Shown here: one piece after another, positions 11,118 to 24,300 of the stretch
Position numbering within the stretch: position 1 is the stretch's first letter
Layout of the letters: the number at the start of each line of letters is the position of its first letter
The notes under the pieces: generated by a model
Told to the model about the DNA's origin: nothing
The model's database searches: none
The model's input: the letters and a program-made list of their open reading frames with translations, nothing else
Source of the DNA: Pycnopodia helianthoides
Lineage: Eukaryota > Echinodermata > Asteroidea > Forcipulatida > Asteriidae
Reading direction: 5' to 3'
Length of the DNA: 64,000 nucleotides
Assembly (NCBI GenBank): GCA_032158295.1
Contig: CM063255.1
Location: 10,568,094 to 10,632,093 of the forward strand
Position numbers and translations under genes: made by a program

Positions 11118-12328
11118 GAGTAATTGGGCACCTGTGAGGGGTAGCATTTGTTGATGTGAATCGTCAGCAAAGTGTGTGCCAATCAGGGATGCCGGTGCTG
11201 AATACTCATAAGGAGTTGAGATGGTTTTCAGGAATGCTCAAGGCCCAATGAACTTAAAAACCCTCCTGCCCTGTGTTCGACCTGAACACTTATGAACGCT
11301 TTGGACAACCCCCTAAGTATAAAGACACAACTTTTTAAAGCTTCAGTTTTATCCCATCAATATATTCACCCTAAGTGTTTGATATAGTTAAAAAAGCTCA
11401 GAAACGCATAGTCTTTGTTTTTTTTTAAATTGCCAGATTTCTGTCCATTTTGTGGAGGTGGGTCATGTAACAATACCACAGAGTGTCTGCTAAGCAAACG
11501 TGACAGCCTACGATGTGCTTTCTTTTTGACATCAACGAGGGCAGTGTTTGGTGAAAATCGGTTCAAAAACATGCGTGTGTTGTTAATCTGTGCGTATCTG
11601 CTCTGAGGTGATTTGTGTGTGGGCTGCCATTTCAGCAGTCGGGCAAACACCAGCCCTCCCCCCAGTGGGCGATCTGGTTAGTTTTAGCCCCACAGTGAAC
11701 ACAGGCGTGCCACGTGGGATTTGATCCACAGACATTTGAGGGCCTTGTCACAAGGGGGGCAACTTACAGGCAACCAGTTCCAGGCAATCTCCCAGAAGAA
11801 GAAAAAAACTTTGACGTGTCAATATACACTAATTTTCTTGTGGACAGTAAGATAGTGTAGACAACTGTTGTGCCACCAAATAGCCTGAAAAAACCGCCCA
11901 GTGTGACTTTACCTCAACAACAATAGCCCATATGCACAAGCACCATTTTTTTTATTTTATAATGCAACGCATCTTGGGAAACTGAGTACACTTAAAATGA
12001 AATCAAGCTGCCAAGATGGACGCCATGCTGTAGCTTACATGTAACTGTGCCACTTTTAATAGCTGCGTACCGCATTGCTTCAAAATCAGTGTGCCACGAT
12101 TGGTTGCCGGTGTTGCTTGGACTCGGATTTCACCCAGAATCCTTTGCGCACTGATCATGCGCATTGGGACTTGCACATGGGCTATTGAGCTCAGCTTATC
12201 TCCTGGTTCTAGCTCTGTGAAATCACACCAAGCTTTTACTTTTTTGCACCAGTGAATGTCTGCTATGTAAACGACCCTCCCAACAAAACCCTACTGTGCC
12301 TTCCCTTTCAAGAGGCGAGATTTCAATC
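11118..12328. other. SRRT 3' flank / likely 3' UTR, no other gene
   Basis: Immediately downstream of the SRRT stop on the minus strand. A minus-strand AATAAA (complement at about 11951-11956) is a candidate poly(A) signal, which would give a UTR of roughly 400 bases. The rest is unassigned. Confidence 0.35.
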
Positions 12329-12392
12329 TCAGAAGAAATCGTCATCATTTGGTGCATCCAGGTCACGGTAGTTCACAATGTGTCTCGGATCC
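12329..12392 (-). CDS. SRRT: SRRT coding exon 20 (C-terminal tail, stop codon)
   Basis: Acceptor ATCTTAG. Encodes [20 protein letters not shown] then TGA, closely matching human [20 protein letters not shown]. This tail is the established cap-binding-complex contact of ARS2. It lies almost 6 kb downstream of exon 19, across an intron full of repeats. Confidence 0.95.
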
Positions 12393-15300
12393 CTAAGATA
12401 CACAAAGAGAAATAGAAAAACAAAAATGTACTTTTTTATAAATTTACAAAGCAATGACATTAAACTTCTAGGTAACATGCATTTAACAACAAATTTTCAT
12501 TGTTTTGAATCTGAAAGTGTACTTTTGAACCCGTGACCTTTGGATTGACTGCTGCCACTCTATTGACTGAGCTATCTGGCCCTATGAGTGATGTTTGCCT
12601 ATTCGTCAGTATCTTTGTTAGGGAGCACCAGTCAGGATTCAAACAACTTTACACTGCCATAAATAAAGCCAGGGATCAAACCCCCCCCCCAGGTTTACGA
12701 AAAAACACCCTTGTTGCACAAATTTGTGTGCTTTCAGGTGCATTATAAAAATTGATATAGTGAGAAATGACCTCTTTCTCAAAAACTACGTTTCCTTCAG
12801 AGGGAGCCGTTTCTCACAATGTTTTATACTATCAACAGCTCTCCATTGCTCGTTACTAAGTTTTTAGGCTAATATTTGTTTTGAGTAATTATCAAACATG
12901 TCCAGTGCCTTTAAATCGGCTTATTTTGAGTGATGCAATCAAAATAAGCACAGTGACTTGTGTGTCTAAAGGATGCTATTTTTTCTCAATCTTGGTAGTA
13001 CTGCAGACAAAATATTTCTCAGGAAGATTGGAACTGGTTTGCACTTTAGAACCAGTGACCTATTTTTAAAGGAACATTACAGAATTGGTAAGAAAAAAAC
13101 TTAAAATATACTTTCTGATCACAGATTTACATAAAACTTATACGGTCTAATGATGATGATAGTAGAAAACATCCCTTGAAATATTTCTGTCTGAATTGCC
13201 ATATTTGATGAGAAATGAATAAACTAACTTTCCGATTGGAGTTTATCGCTCAGTGAGCATTTTATTCATTTGTTGAATCTATATGATTTCATGCAAATGT
13301 GTAATCGGTTTTTCACTATTTTCTCGTGACCCAGATGGCCGATCAATCTCAAACTGCTACAGGTTTGTCAGTTTATGTATATGGTGGATTACATAAAGTG
13401 CTTACACTGCCAGCAAGTGTTTTGTTACCAAAAACCAATTCTGTAATGTTCCTTTAAACTTACAAGTACTTTGTCTTTAACCAGGAATTAATTTCATCCA
13501 AGATGGCTACTTCACTTAAGGATAGGTGAAATCAATTGACTGTAGTCAATTAATAGTACACAACGATAAATTACCGTCATTTTTTATGTGTTTGTATACA
13601 CGTAACATAATCACTCCATTACTGGAGGTACCATTTACAGAACTGACAAGGCCGGCCAGTACAAAAAACCGCTCCGCTCGTTGTCGTCGAGATAAATCAA
13701 CATTCAATTACTAAAGCCTGCTGTCCTGGCAACAAATTATGATCACCTCAGGACCGTCGAGAGATGGTTTTACCAAAAGAATAATAATAAAAAATAAATT
13801 TCAAAAAAAGAGAGGAAAGAATGGAAATCAGCAATCAAAATGCAGACACCCATCAATATTTCACTGAAAACATTGTGCGGCCGAACAAAAGGCTGGTAAT
13901 TTACTACCCATGCTTCATCTACATTTGCCGAATGGGCATTATTTTTCAGGTGTTTTTTTTATTATTGTTATTTCTTTTTTAGTTCTGGCGAAAGGCGACC
14001 ATAAAGGAGTATGGTCTGTGAGCGGTGATGTGTGCAATGCAATTTTTGACATTGTTATGGAATATGGTTTGGTCTCGTTGGATACATCTAGATGCGGGGA
14101 TTATTAAATGGATTGCACTTGGACTTGACTGAAAATCTATATTGGCCATTTTTTTTTTTTGCTAAAGAGAAATAATTTATACATGAATATATTTGTTTAG
14201 CCTGATAAATCTCAAACAGGGTATAGTTGTTCACCATTATCTATATTTTGAGGAGCGCACAACACACAACACTTTTTTCAGGACCCCTTTCCCCCCAGCT
14301 TAACCCTCTTGCTGCCTGACCATTCAATACCATTCACTGTGGTTTTGAATGATAGATAAACTATGCCAGCCTGCAAAATGATACCATGAGGGAATGCATG
14401 TACACAGTACACAGTTAGTTCTGTGCACAGTTGTGCGCCACCGTACACAACCTTGGCAGTCAAATGGTTTCAAATGGTTGGTCAACTCACTGGAAAATGT
14501 TGCCAAGAGTCACTGACAGTAGGAGGGTTCAAGGGCATTTTTATTTTAGTCTTTTGCCTATTTTGGTTAAAAAATATTTTCCCAATAATTTCTGTATTTT
14601 TGGTCCAAATGCTTTAAAACTTTGCATGTTGAAGACATGGTTGATTTCAGCCAGGGCCCAATTTCATGGAGGTGTTTAAGCGGAAAATACTGCTTATTAA
14701 CTTTCTGCTAAGCAGAAAAGAGCAGGACACCAGTCACAAATTGTGCTTGTAACATGGTAGTTTGGCTGGTAACCGTATTCTGGTTAGCATCATTTTGTTG
14801 TGCTTATAGCTACTTTTTGTGCTTAAAGCAGCTCTATGAAATTGGGCCCAGAATAAGGTTACCAGCCAAACTACCATGTCACAAGCACAATTTGTGACTG
14901 GTAACCCGCTCTTTTCTGCATAACAGAAAATTAATAAGCAATATTTTCCGCTTAAGCACCTCAATGAAATTGGGCCCTGTGGTAGACATGGTTGATTTTA
15001 GCCAGGAGTGACAAGTAGCCTCATAGATTTGATTACAATTCCTGTGGGAATTCTCAAAGGGGCAGTCAGTCATTGATGGAATTAATTTTTTTTTAGTCAA
15101 AGAATCAACCCACGGAAATTTGACATTTTCCAAGCTATTTGGCTAGGTCTCAATAGACCTTATGCAGATGACGTCATTCGAGTAGGGTGCCCTCGGCTAG
15201 TAGAGGTCAAAAGACGGTTGCTCATAGGCCGATTCTGTGCGACGCGCTTACTTAGATGTGTGTTTTCTCATTGTTACGCATCTTTTTACCTCTAAGATGG

Positions 15301-18300
15301 TGGCGTGGTGAGGTCAAATCATAAGGTCAATGAGAACTTTAAAATTTTTGAGATTTTCGACTAATTTGTTTTGGGCCGTGTAAACAAAACTTGTTTACAA
15401 ATGGCCTGTTGACACTAGTCCGATGGCTTCACCAAGGGTTTTAAACAAAGAAAATAAATTTAAAAAACCTTACGGACCATTTCAATTCTGAAATCTTAGT
15501 TTTGTACCAACACCTGTACCAAGAAGCCATTTGTGAGTTTGAACAACATCTGGTACATTGACTAGCTTTAGTCACAAGAGACCACTTAAATTTGTTTGGC
15601 CACATGGTTTGGGGTGAACTTTGGCATAGCGCATCCATTATTCACAACCAAAGTGGAAGACAGTGAATGGTCAGACAGTAGGAGGGTTGACTGTGTACTG
15701 CGTATGCATTCACCACTTGATATCATATTGCAGGCTGGGTTGGTGCATCCATCATTTACAACCAAAGTGGATGATAGTGAATGGTCAGACAGTAGGAGGG
15801 TTGACTGTGTACTGCGTATGCATTCACCACTTGATATCATACTGCAGGCTAGGTTAGTGCATCCATTATTCACAACCAAAGTGGATGATAGTGAATGGTC
15901 AGACAGTAGGAGGGTTGACTGTGTACTGCGTATGCATTCACCACTTGATATCATATTGCAGGCTGGGTTAGTGCATCCATCATTCACAACCAAAGTGGAT
16001 GATAGTGAATGGTCAGACAGTAGGAGGGTTGACTGTGTACTGCGTATGCATTCACCACTTGATATCATACTGCAGGCTGGCTTGGAACATCCATTATTCA
16101 CAACCGCAATGGATGACATTGAATGGTCAGGCAACAGGAGGGTCGACTGTGAGCTTTGTGGATGCACTTGATACCATAATGTAGCTGAGTAAAGTTCATC
16201 CATCATCCAAAACCACAATGGATGAAATTGACTGGTAAGATAGGAGGGTCCACTTTGTACTTTGTGGATGAATTCACCACATGATAACATAAGTGGCATA
16301 CATGTAGTTTTTAGTATCATTCCAAACCACAGTTGTCAATATTGAAGGGGGGGGCAAGGGTTCTGAGCGGGTGGCTCCGAAATTTTGTACAAAACCAATT
16401 GGGACCTCACTTTAAAAAAAAAAACTGCAAACAATGGGAGAACGAAGAAAAGTCCTTGATTTACCAGGTCGACAAACGTGTGTACACTGGACAACCCTTT
16501 ACACCTACATGTGTGAAGCCCGCCATTCACACCAACATCTATGTCTTTTACCAAAGCACTTCTATTGCAGGCCTAGAATTTCATCTTTGAGAGGGCAAAG
16601 CCATTTTCATTTTATAAAGGCATTTCCATTGGAAAAATCTTAAAGTCTATGAGGAAACTTTTGAAGGGGCGACAAGGCCAAGAACAGGGCAACAGAGGCC
16701 ATGGCCATCGTGTAATTCTAGGCCTGCTATCGAAAATAAAATTAATGCTGTGACTGAATTGTGCACACAAATTACATGATTAACAAAAATTAGTTCATGC
16801 AAAACCCAGACAACTTCCTACCAATGAGTTCCTAGACTCTTTCATTGCCTTCAAAATCAAAAAACAAATTTTGTTTACAGACCAAACAACAGCCCCATTT
16901 TTTAGTTTATATCTCAAACCTGTTTAGCAAAAGTAAATTTGTCATCAGGTGGGCCTAACAAGATCCAACATCGTTTTACAGTCGTTGGAACTTGTTGGCT
17001 TGAGCACAGTTAACACGTTGGCTGCCGCCTACGAGTATATGCCTAGTAACAGGGCCCAATTTCATAGAGCTGCTTAACGGCCGGGTCTGTGCTTACGTAC
17101 GAGTTTCTATTTCATAGCGCTGCTAACCGTAAGCACACGAAAAGGCATGCTAACCTTCCGTTGCTTACTGCCCGAAAATGAATGACGTAACAATGCAAAT
17201 ACATGGTGAACGCGCAAGATGACTGCCTTATTTTCTTGCTAACCTGTGAAATACGCTTATGTTTAAGCAAATTTTTCTGCTCCAGTTAGCATGAAAATTT
17301 GCTTACCGTTAAGCAGCGCTATGAAATTGGGCCCTGGTGTAACGGATTCTGCCACTACGAGTATACTTGTAGAGAATGAAAGGGCTTTGTATTGATATTT
17401 AAATACACTGGCATCACTGAGCACGCAACACATACACTTATGGCAGTGGTGAGGATATATACATCCTTAGAATGTGTATGTTCAATTTTTTTTTATTTAT
17501 AGTACCTATTTGGTATACGCGCATGCGCACCGCACTTGGCAAATGGGAACTCCCTACGAATCTATGACCAGCAGTCAACGTGTTAAAGGGTGTGTACAAC
17601 ATTGGAGAGATTGAAAATATAAATGTTCACAGATTTGCACATAACTTACATGGTATAAAGATGGTCATGGTGGAAAACTTCCCTTGAAATAGTTTTGCAT
17701 AAAATGCTATAGTTTTTTAGGAAATGTGTAAAACTCGATGTTTCAAAACAGTGAAAACACATAATGGGGTTTTTCACTGTTTTCTCATGACCCAGAAGAC
17801 CGATTGAGCTTAACATTTCAAGGGTTTGTTATTTCATGTATATGTTGGGTCACATAAAGTGCGAAACTAGTCTTTGAACATTACCAATGTTGTACACTGT
17901 GCTTTAAAGGTATTGTACACTTTTGGTAACAGCTCAAAATCAGTGTCCACATTTTGTGTGATTCAACATACGCATGAACAAACAAACCTGTGAAAGTTTG
18001 AGCTCAATCGGTCATCGAGGTCACAAGAAATTAGTGAAAAGAGACCTTATGTGTTTTCTGTTTTTTCAAACATCGAGATTTTATCACGCGTGATAAAAAA
18101 CTATTGTTTCACTAATTTCTCAGAAACGATAGCATTTTAGGCAGAAATATTTTAAAGGGCCCTTTCTACCATTACTTACTTTAATGTAAGTTATGTGTGA
18201 ATCTGTGAACATTTGTGTGTTTTCGATCTTACCAATAGTGTACAGGGCCTTTAAGGTGGGATACACAATACTAAAGGATTCTAACACACAATAAGGAATG

Positions 18301-21300
18301 GAACGTACTTTCTTGTCGATTGTTGGTCCCCTCGTTTGGTAAATCTGAAAGTCAAAAAAGGAAATTGGCTCAATGATTGACTGGAAGAATTACCTGCCGA
18401 TTATTTTCAAATACATGGTAAGATTCAGGCATGATATAGACCCCTTGCAATACGCACAGCGTACTCACATGTGTCTATGCTGGGTGTCATTTCGGGTGTC
18501 AAAATCGTATATACAAACATGCACAAAAGTGAGTTGAAACCCAAAATTACGCGCATTGTTCAGAGGCACGCTCTGTGTTGCGTAAGAAATCAATAGCTCC
18601 CCCCTGCATAACGCGAAACGCTACAGGTACGCTGAGGTCACATGCACGTTTTTACGCACAGAGAACAGCTATCGTCCAATGATCTGCCTCCTTTTTGAGG
18701 GTGTGACGTCATATGCAATGGGTCTATAGTGCTATTAAAAATAAATGAGAAAATAGAATTAGCTGTTGCAAGCTGCTTTACCAACCAAAAGGACCTGTGG
18801 TATGATTGCAAAAAAAATAGTTAATGGCCTGACGTTTCGACCCCAGCAGAGTCTTTCTCGAAGGCTTAAAAGAAAGACTCTGCTAGGGTCAAACCGAAAC
18901 ATCAAGCCAATCACTAATAAAAATAAAGAGACAAATCCAGGAGGGGCAGGGGATGATCTCCATGATATACATGATATGCCCTCTGACATGTCTGACATGA
19001 AAAAAACTAACACCACAGTATTAAAAAGGGGCTCTTACATGTAGGTCAAAATCAAATTTGTAACCCACTCAATTTCAAATAGACAGAGTCCTAATGTAAG
19101 TGGGGAGGGATTTCAAGTCTCTAACCTCACGTTAAAACGGTGTGAAAATGCCTTTTTTTCCTTTCCATTCTTTCAAAGCGACACTTGAAACATGACGTCA
19201 TTGGACGTCAACGAAAAATGGGTCTGTACATTCCAAACACCGAGTTTTGTCGTTGGTCAAATTCGATGCAATTGTTGATGAATATCATGGAAATTCAGGA
19301 AAGAAAACAAATCCCTCCACAGTTATTTTTCAGGCCCATATGTTTGACAAGTGGATGTCTTTGAATGTTAAAAACATTTGCATATTTGCACTGGAAGGGC
19401 ATCGAGTAAGTATTTTACGAGGTAGATTTGTTAATAGTTGTTCCACTTTGCTGTTTGCTGTTTAACAACAAGAGGAAGTCAAGCCGTGTCCAAATTGGTG
19501 GCTGCGGCTAGGGCTGTTGCTAAGAGTGTAGCCATGGGCATCCTGTGCTTCAACACTTGTTCATGGGACAATCAAGCTGCAGCCGCTAATCAGACAAGGC
19601 CTCAGTAGCATAAGGCCAAGTAAAAAACAAACATGTCTACAAACGCCCGCTTCCTTTTACGAGGCTGCCTCCTTTTTCTTTCTTTTTTCTTTTTTTTTAA
19701 AGGATCCATTTTTACAATCTCTGTCGAAAAAAATCAATTCTAAAATACATAAGATTGTATTTTTGTTTACTTTGGCACACCCAAAAAATACACAGAAAAA
19801 TGCTGGCAACCTAGTGATTTTAGCCTCGGGCCGTCAGTCCATTGTCAAAATCGAGCCCTGTAAGGGTAGGCTAGTCTAGCTTTTTTATGTTACCTGCTGC
19901 GCTGTCTGTTGAAGCCGCCTCCTCCGCTGTAGGCGCCCCTCTGGAATGACGGCTGCTGCTGCGGCTGCTGCTGCTGTTGCTGCTGATGACCAAACTGCTG
20001 ACCTGAAAGATCAATGAAAGATTTTTTTTGTGTTAAAGACCATGTGACCTGTGACACCACATGTTCACAAAACAGCCACAGACTTCCTGCAGGCAAGATT
20101 CGTACACAGCCCGATAAGAAAAACACATCAAATCTCATATTTTACGGAGACTGACACTGTTCGATTTTGATCAACTTTTGATTTGAAAAAAAGGGTGCTC
20201 ATCTCAAAGGTTGTTCAGCGGTTATTTCCATAACTCTGCAATTTACGTGGAAATTATGACATAAAATGTTTCCCATATGACCAGTATCATATCTTGCCTG
20301 CCAGAAAGGCCCTAGAATGTACGAGTTCACTATTTTTGTAAAACAAAGGTTACAAGGATTCTAAGAGTACATCATTAGACTTTTAGAAGAGAACAACAAT
20401 TCCAATATTCGAGTCGAAATGAACACACCATAAAACCCAACCCTAGCCCTGATACTTCTCCCTAGTAAGGGCAGGGCAGTTTTTTCCTTAGAAAGAGGAC
20501 ACCTCTACAAGGGAAATAAAGATGTTCTACTGGAACATTTAAAGGGGCACCAAGGCAATGACAAGAGGCACGAGGGCAAGTGCCTCTGTTTTGCCTCAGT
20601 GAAGTATCAGGCTTGGAACATTTCAAGGGGCACCCAGGCGATGACAAGAGGCACGAGGGCAAGTGCCTCTGTTTTGCCTCAGTGAAGTATCAGGCTTGGA
20701 ACATTTCAAGGGGCACCCAGGCAATGACAAGAGGCACGAGGGCAAGTGCCTCTGTTTTGCCTCAGTGAAGTATCGGGCTTGGAACATTTCAAGGGGCACC
20801 CAGGCGATGACAGGAGGCACGGGGGCAAGTGCCTCTGTTTTGCCTCAGTGAAGTATCGGGCTTGGAACATTTCAAGGGGCACCCAGGCGATGACAAGAGG
20901 CACAGGGGCAAGTGCCCTCTGTTTTGCCTCAGTGGAGTAGCGGGCCAGCAACCTGTGAACATTTTGCTCCAATTGGGTGGTCAAGCTTTCGACATACAAG
21001 CTAACGACATGTTATTTTTTTCGCCATCTACAATGTCCAAGCAAATTGGTTCTGAACTAAACACTTGGTTCTGATCTTGTGGTATTCAGAGGTCTATGCT
21101 TTAAAGGAACATTACAGAATTGGTTTTTGCTAACAAAACAGTTGCTGGCAGTGTAAGCACTTTATGTAGTCCACCATATACACAAACTGACAAACCTGTT
21201 GAAGTTTGAGATCGATCGGCCATCTGGGTCACGAGAAAATAGTGAAAAACCGATTACACATTTGCATGAAATCATATAGATTCAACAAACGAATAGAACG

Positions 21301-24300
21301 CTCACTGAGCGATAAACTCCAATCGGAAAATAAGTTTATTAATTTCTCATCAAATATGGCATTTTAGACAGAAATATTTCAAGGGATGTTTTCTACTATC
21401 ATCATCATTAGACCGTGTAAGTTTTATGTAAATCTGTGATCAAAAAGTATAATTTACAATTACCGATTCTGTAATGTTCCTTTCAGATCAGTATAACATC
21501 AATATATCTTTTCATGGGGTTCCTCTCTCCTTCATATTGGAACAAATGAATGTGCTCTTCGAAAAAATCAATGTCGTATGATCTCTAAATGCTAACATTA
21601 TTTACTTTTTCTTCAGAAGCTACACTCTTTGGAAGCGGAGGGGAGGCCGGGGGGAGGGGGGGGGAAGAGGGTGATATTATCATAAAAAGTAACAGTAACA
21701 ATAATATTTAGATATAGATTGAAACAATTATGTTTTGCAATCAAACATTTAACGGTTTATCTAAAACTAGGCCAGCTAATAAAAGCAAAAAAATCAACAT
21801 TAAATCAAATTTCCAATATATGTAATGTGATTACTAACCAAAAATAAAACAGAAAATTATTTAAAATGTACCAACAAATATGAATACAAGTGCAAATGCT
21901 AATTGACACAAATACAAAAAGGAAAATAAATGTAAACAATTCAAATTAAAAAAAACATCAATCCATCATGTAAAACAAAACAACGCTTTGTCCGACTGTA
22001 CAACAAAAATAATATCAACAAAAAGGTTCAAAATTACACATTTAGCTAAGGGAAAACTGTATGATTCTAACACTAGCAGTGCCGTGTATTAAATATGCGC
22101 ATTGTAATACCATTCATTTTATGCCGTGATTACTAGTTTTTATTATTGCAAGTACAAATCCTAGAAACAATTACTGCAGTCAAGGCATACAAGGTCAACG
22201 TCGACTTCCCAAACTATATTTAGGTCACAACTTGAACTTCCACAACAGTCACTTTAAGGTCAGGGCCGAATTTCGTAGAGCTGCTCAAGCTGAAAATATT
22301 GCTTAACAATTATCTGCTCAGCAGAAACCAGCAGGATACCAGTCACAAAATTGTACATGTGACATGGTAGTTTGGCCGGTAACCTTATTCTGGTAAGCAT
22401 AATTTTGTTTTGCGTAGCTACTTTTTTGTGCTTAAGCAGCTCTATGAAATTGGGCCCACGTGTTGATTTATAACTTTTTTGTAGACAAATTATGCATCAT
22501 AAATTGGGCAGACTTGATCGGCCCTGACCAACATGCACTCTGAAATGTTGGCCACCTTGGTTGGCCTCAGACACTGGTAGGGTTAAAGGTCATACAGTGT
22601 GAAAAAAATACAACAGGAAAGAACAATCACCAAAGTAAAGGGTGACAAACAGCATTAAAAAAAAAGGCAATTATGTCATACCTGCCAACATTGGAAAGGT
22701 CAGATAGGGAAACAGCGTAAGTTGCAGTCTATGGTCAGCGAAGCAGAAGCAGCAGCAGCGCAAGAAACAAAGTACATAACGGGGGTCGTTCGCTCCACCT
22801 CCTGCGAGTCACACAGACAGACCCCGCAAAAAAGCGCAGCATTTCGTCTCACGTGGGAATTGTTTGCGTGTAGTCCCCGCAAAACTTCTGCAGCAGCTCC
22901 GCGGGATTGTTTTGGGGCATCTTGCTTTAAACACTCATTTAACACTCGTATCCTTGGATAGACAATTTCTAACGAAACGGCAACTCGACGTGAAGAAAAT
23001 ATCGCCCTCTTTTGTGAATTTATCTTCAGCACGAGGGTGGAAACTGACAATGATAAAGCGGCCATTTTTCTTATTCCCCCCCCCCCCGCCCTAAGAATGT
23101 TTGTTTGGTTTTGGATTTTGTTTTTCTTCAATTCTTAAATCAATAGGACTCCTGATTAAATAGGGACGACTCTGGATTTATCGGTTGGCAGGTATGCTAG
23201 CTATCAGGAGATACAAAGTTACCAAAGATAAGGGGTTGCACACATCATCACAAATGACACTTTTACACACGGAAGGACAAACAGCAAGGCAAAAGTTACA
23301 TGACATCAGAAAAAGGTAGTTTTCAACAGGTAACTTCAAGTAGTACCTATAGTACCTGTACATGTACATGTAGTACCTGTACATGCAGTACCTGTAAATA
23401 TAGGAACAGTATGTTTAGTACCTGTGCGTGTAGTACCTGTACATGTAGTACCTGTACATGCAGTACCTGTAAGTATAGTAACTGTACCTATAGTACCAGT
23501 ACATGTAGAACCTGTTTATATAGTACCTGTACATGTAGAACCTGTTTATATAGTACCTGTACATGTAGTACCTATACATGTAGTACCTGTACATGCAGTA
23601 CCTGTACATGCAGTACCTGTACATGCAGTTACTGTACATGCAGTACCTGTAAATATAGTAACAGTATGTTTAGTACCTGTGCGTGTAGTACCTGTACATG
23701 TAGTACCTGTACATGCAGTACCTGTACATGCAGTACCTGTAAATATAGTAACTGTACCTATAGTACCAGCACATGTAGAGCCTGTTTATATAAAACCTGT
23801 ACATGCAGTACCTGTACATGCAGTACCTGTAAATATAGTAACTGTACCTATGGTACCAGCACATGTAGAGCCTGTTTATATAAAACCTGTACATGCAGTA
23901 CCTGTACATGCAGTACCTGTAAATATAGTAACTGTACGTGTAGTACCTGTACGTGTAGTACCTGTACGTATAGTACCTGTACATGTAGTAACTGCACATG
24001 CAGTAAATGTTTATGTAGTAACTTTACGTAGAACCTGTACAACTAGTACATGTATGCACACATACATATACAACATACTATAGTGAAGGGCTACATTGCA
24101 TAATAAAAAAGGCAATTTCAAGCAGGAGCTTCCATTACCAAGTAAAAAATTACTCATACCAATAGTAAAAAGCACTTACAATTAAGCATGCACATTTAAA
24201 AAAGTGTGAAGAGATTTAAAAGGTCAAGTCAAATCACTGAAGGACTAAAGAGGATATGCAAATATAGCATTCCACCTAGAACCTACTGGGTTTTTTATTG

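Noticed and set aside
15586..16320. Overlapping long ORFs on both strands
   Set aside because: Created by the 114-base repeat derived from element G; no initiation context or domain.
22700..23131. 143-codon minus-strand ORF
   Set aside because: Contained within an inverted-repeat element, no recognisable family, no introns or conserved residues.
23300..24083. Cys/Ser/Thr and Val/Pro repeat ORFs (over 200 codons)
   Set aside because: Several frames on both strands are open at once because of the 15-base period; not a protein gene.
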